NCBI GenBank assembly: GCA_900765125.1
Contig: CAAFQL010000146.1
Location: 1 to 7,572, forward strand
Direction of reading: 5' to 3'
DNA from: Oscillospiraceae bacterium
GTDB taxonomy: Bacteria > Bacillota > Clostridia > Oscillospirales > Ruminococcaceae
Length of the DNA stretch: 7,572 nucleotides
Numbering within the stretch: position 1 is the first letter of the stretch; each line of letters starts with the position of its first letter. A program made the translations under genes and the position numbers. Of this stretch, positions 6,404-7,572 are shown piece by piece. The notes below the pieces were generated by a model. It saw only the letters and a program-made list of their open reading frames with translations. It was not told where the DNA came from and did no database searches.

Positions 6404-7225
6404 TTATAATGCCTCTGTAATAACCTTTGCAGTCTGTGCAAGATAATCCGTATTGAGATCCTCAAGCTTTCCGGCATCGCAAGAAGCGGCAACTGATGGA
6501 TCAAGCGGAATTCTCTCAAGAACCATTACAGCAGTACTGTCTACTGCATCGTCATTGCCAAAAAGCGAAATCTCCTTACCACAATCAGGGCACTTGATAA
6601 AACGCATATTCTCAACCATGCCAAGAACAGGAACATTCATCATCTCAGCCATTTTCAAAGCTTTCTGTACTATCATAGATACAAGAGACTGAGGCGTTGA
6701 AACGATAAGAATACCGTCAACAGGCAGTGACTGGAATACAGTCATAGGAACGTCGCCTGTTCCCGGAGGCATATCAACAAAAAGAAAATCAACATCGCCC
6801 CACTGCACATCCTCCCAGAACTGCTTAACAACACCGGAAATAACCGGACCTCTCCAGAGAACAGGATCTGTATCATTCTGTAGCAGCATATTCATGGACA
6901 TAACCTTTATACCATTTTTGGTTGTATGAGGAATAAGGGATTCTCCGTCAACCTCTGCAAATTTATCAATACCAAAAATCTTAGGAACAGAAGGTCCTGT
7001 GATATCAGCATCAAGAATTGCAGACTTATATCCCAGACGCTGAGTCTGGATAGCCATAAGACTTGTCACCAGTGACTTTCCGACACCGCCCTTACCGCCT
7101 ACAACGCCGATAACTTTCTTTACACCCTGTGTATTTGCACGAACACGTGCTTCTTTTTCTGCGTCCTGTACGGAACAGCTGCCATTGCTGCCGCATGAAC
7201 CGCAGTCGTGATTACATTCTGCCAT
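6404..7225 (-). CDS. mrp: Mrp/ApbC family Fe-S cluster carrier ATPase
   Basis: This is a cytoplasmic P-loop ATPase of the Mrp/NBP35 group, which binds and passes on Fe-S clusters to target proteins; 273 aa. The deviant Walker A motif is GGKGGVGKS at 43-51, with signature Lys45 and P-loop Lys50. Switch I is DADITGPSVP at 72-81, and Walker B/switch II is VDMPPGTGD at 150-158. The C-terminal cluster-binding CPDC is at 212-215, where two subunits would share a cluster. The N-terminus carries a short cysteine-rich tail with C4, C8, C11 and C17 (CNHDCGSC), common in Mrp proteins of anaerobic Firmicutes, in place of the MIP18-like domain of longer Mrp proteins. The start has AAAGGAGA 8 nt upstream. 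It is a single-gene unit with its own promoter and terminator, which fits a housekeeping role. Family assignment is firm; client proteins are unknown. Confidence 0.95.
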   Translation of the reverse strand: MAECNHDCGSCGSNGSCSVQDAEKEARVRANTQGVKKVIGVVGGKGGVGKSLVTSLMAIQTQRLGYKSAILDADITGPSVPKIFGIDKFAEVDGESLIPHTTKNGIKVMSMNMLLQNDTDPVLWRGPVISGVVKQFWEDVQWGDVDFLFVDMPPGTGDVPMTVFQSLPVDGILIVSTPQSLVSMIVQKALKMAEMMNVPVLGMVENMRFIKCPDCGKEISLFGNDDAVDSTAVMVLERIPLDPSVAASCDAGKLEDLNTDYLAQTAKVITEAL

Positions 7226-7260
7226 TTTGTAAATCTCCTTTACATAAATACTTCCTTGTT

Positions 7261-7289
7261 ATTATACCACATTATTTTATTAAATGCAA
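7261..7289 (-). promoter_or_regulatory. Extended -10 promoter of mrp
   Basis: On the minus strand, TTGCAT (7284-7289), a 17-nt spacer and a consensus TATAAT (7261-7266) with TGG directly before it form a strong sigma-A promoter. Transcription would start near 7254, giving a leader of about 28 nt that contains the AAAGGAGA ribosome site. Confidence 0.78.
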
Positions 7290-7331
7290 TAGGCTGATAC
7301 ATTATATCGTGCCAGCTTTTTTGCAATATTA

Positions 7332-7372
7332 TATGGAAAGTATTCAGAACATTATCTTCGATATTTTCCATA
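7332..7372. repeat. Imperfect 12-bp inverted repeat upstream of mrp
   Basis: TATGGAAAGTAT (7332-7343) is matched by ATATTTTCCATA (7361-7372) with one mismatch, separated by 17 nt. In plus-strand RNA the mismatch is a G-U pair and no T run follows, so it is not a terminator. It lies about 40 bp upstream of the mrp -35 box, where a dimeric regulator could bind. Role unknown. Confidence 0.4.
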
Positions 7373-7448
7373 ACAACTACATTTCTGCGCATTATTTGCT
7401 TTCAATAATATTGACACAGCTTTTAGGCATTTGGTTTCACATTTTAAG

Positions 7449-7482
7449 AAAAAAATCTGCCGTATAATAAACGACAGATTTT
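7449..7482 (-). terminator. Intrinsic terminator of the gene at the right edge
   Basis: On the minus strand a 12-bp stem, AAAATCTGTCGT with ACGGCAGATTTT (one G-U pair), has the 7-nt loop TTATTAT. The run of seven T at its end overlaps the last pairs. It starts 4 nt after the TGA of the partial gene, which supports that gene being real and isolates mrp from upstream transcription. Confidence 0.87.
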
Positions 7483-7486
7483 ACTA

Positions 7487-7572
7487 TCAATATTTTCCCT
7501 TAACTGAGTGTGCGTGTTTTATTGCAAAATTATAAAATTCTGAAGAAGCTGTCATGCTATCTGTAAGAATAA
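7487..7572 (-). CDS. C-terminal end of an unrecognised protein, cut by window edge
   Basis: The minus strand is open from the right edge to a TGA at 7487-7489, giving 27 codons that end in FYNFAIKHAHSVKGKY. The other two minus frames hit stops within 20 bases of the edge, and a strong terminator sits 4 nt after this stop, so it is very likely the true end of a gene. The fragment is mixed polar and aromatic with a basic tail and no membrane segment. It is too short for me to recognise a family, and I assign no function. Confidence 0.6.
   Translation of the reverse strand, partial: ILTDSMTASSEFYNFAIKHAHSVKGKY

Noticed and set aside
7298..7312. TGGCAC on the minus strand, like the -24 box of a sigma-54 promoter
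   Set aside because: No TTGCA-type -12 box follows at the required 5-nt spacing.
7240..7371. 43-codon minus-strand ORF ending just inside the mrp ribosome site
   Set aside because: It has no ribosome site, the strong mrp promoter lies in its middle, and its start falls within the inverted repeat; most likely chance in AT-rich DNA.
7411..7416. Consensus TTGACA on the plus strand
   Set aside because: No -10 like sequence at 16-18 nt and no plus-strand gene downstream.
1..7572. CRISPR array, tRNA, rRNA, insertion sequence or phage genes
   Set aside because: No regularly spaced repeats, no clover-leaf or rRNA signatures and no transposase or integrase motifs were seen on either strand.

Overview
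The window is AT-rich DNA from a bacterium. Every gene I can support lies on the minus strand, so it reads from right to left. A secreted protein carrying a type I dockerin, whose second repeat has the 'INIFDLCLIKQKL' style, points to a gut or rumen Clostridia member close to Ruminococcus (cellulosome-forming Oscillospiraceae). This is inference from the dockerin, the base composition and strong AGGAGG-type ribosome sites. No species can be named.

Layout in the direction of transcription: (1) the last 27 codons of an unrecognised gene at the right edge, followed by a strong intrinsic terminator. (2) mrp/apbC, an Fe-S cluster carrier P-loop ATPase, with its own extended -10 promoter and its own terminator. 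(3) A single secreted gene: signal peptide, dockerin, then a right-handed beta-helix domain likely to act on polysaccharide. (4) A three-gene operon made of an XRE-AbrB fusion regulator, an ABC ATPase and an ABC-2 permease. It has a clear promoter overlapped by GTAACAT repeats and ends in an intrinsic terminator. (5) The start of a sugar ABC importer operon: lipoprotein binding protein, first permease, and a second permease cut by the left edge. The three importer genes overlap by ATGA junctions.

Functionally, the beta-helix/dockerin protein probably works outside the cell on plant or other complex glycans, anchored through a cohesin. The CUT1-type importer would take up oligosaccharides. No ATPase for the importer is visible; it may lie further left or be a shared MsmK-like subunit. 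The regulator plus ABC-2 pair looks like a self-regulated exporter of unknown substrate. Mrp is housekeeping.

No stretch without a gene exceeds 300 bases. The three larger gaps (2758-3020, 4927-5059, 7226-7486) hold the promoters, terminators and inverted repeats listed. I saw no RNA gene, mobile element or CRISPR array. The window looks mostly ordinary. The points most worth a second look are the N-terminal dockerin enzyme, the operator-like repeats in front of the XRE-AbrB/exporter operon, and the inverted repeat upstream of mrp.
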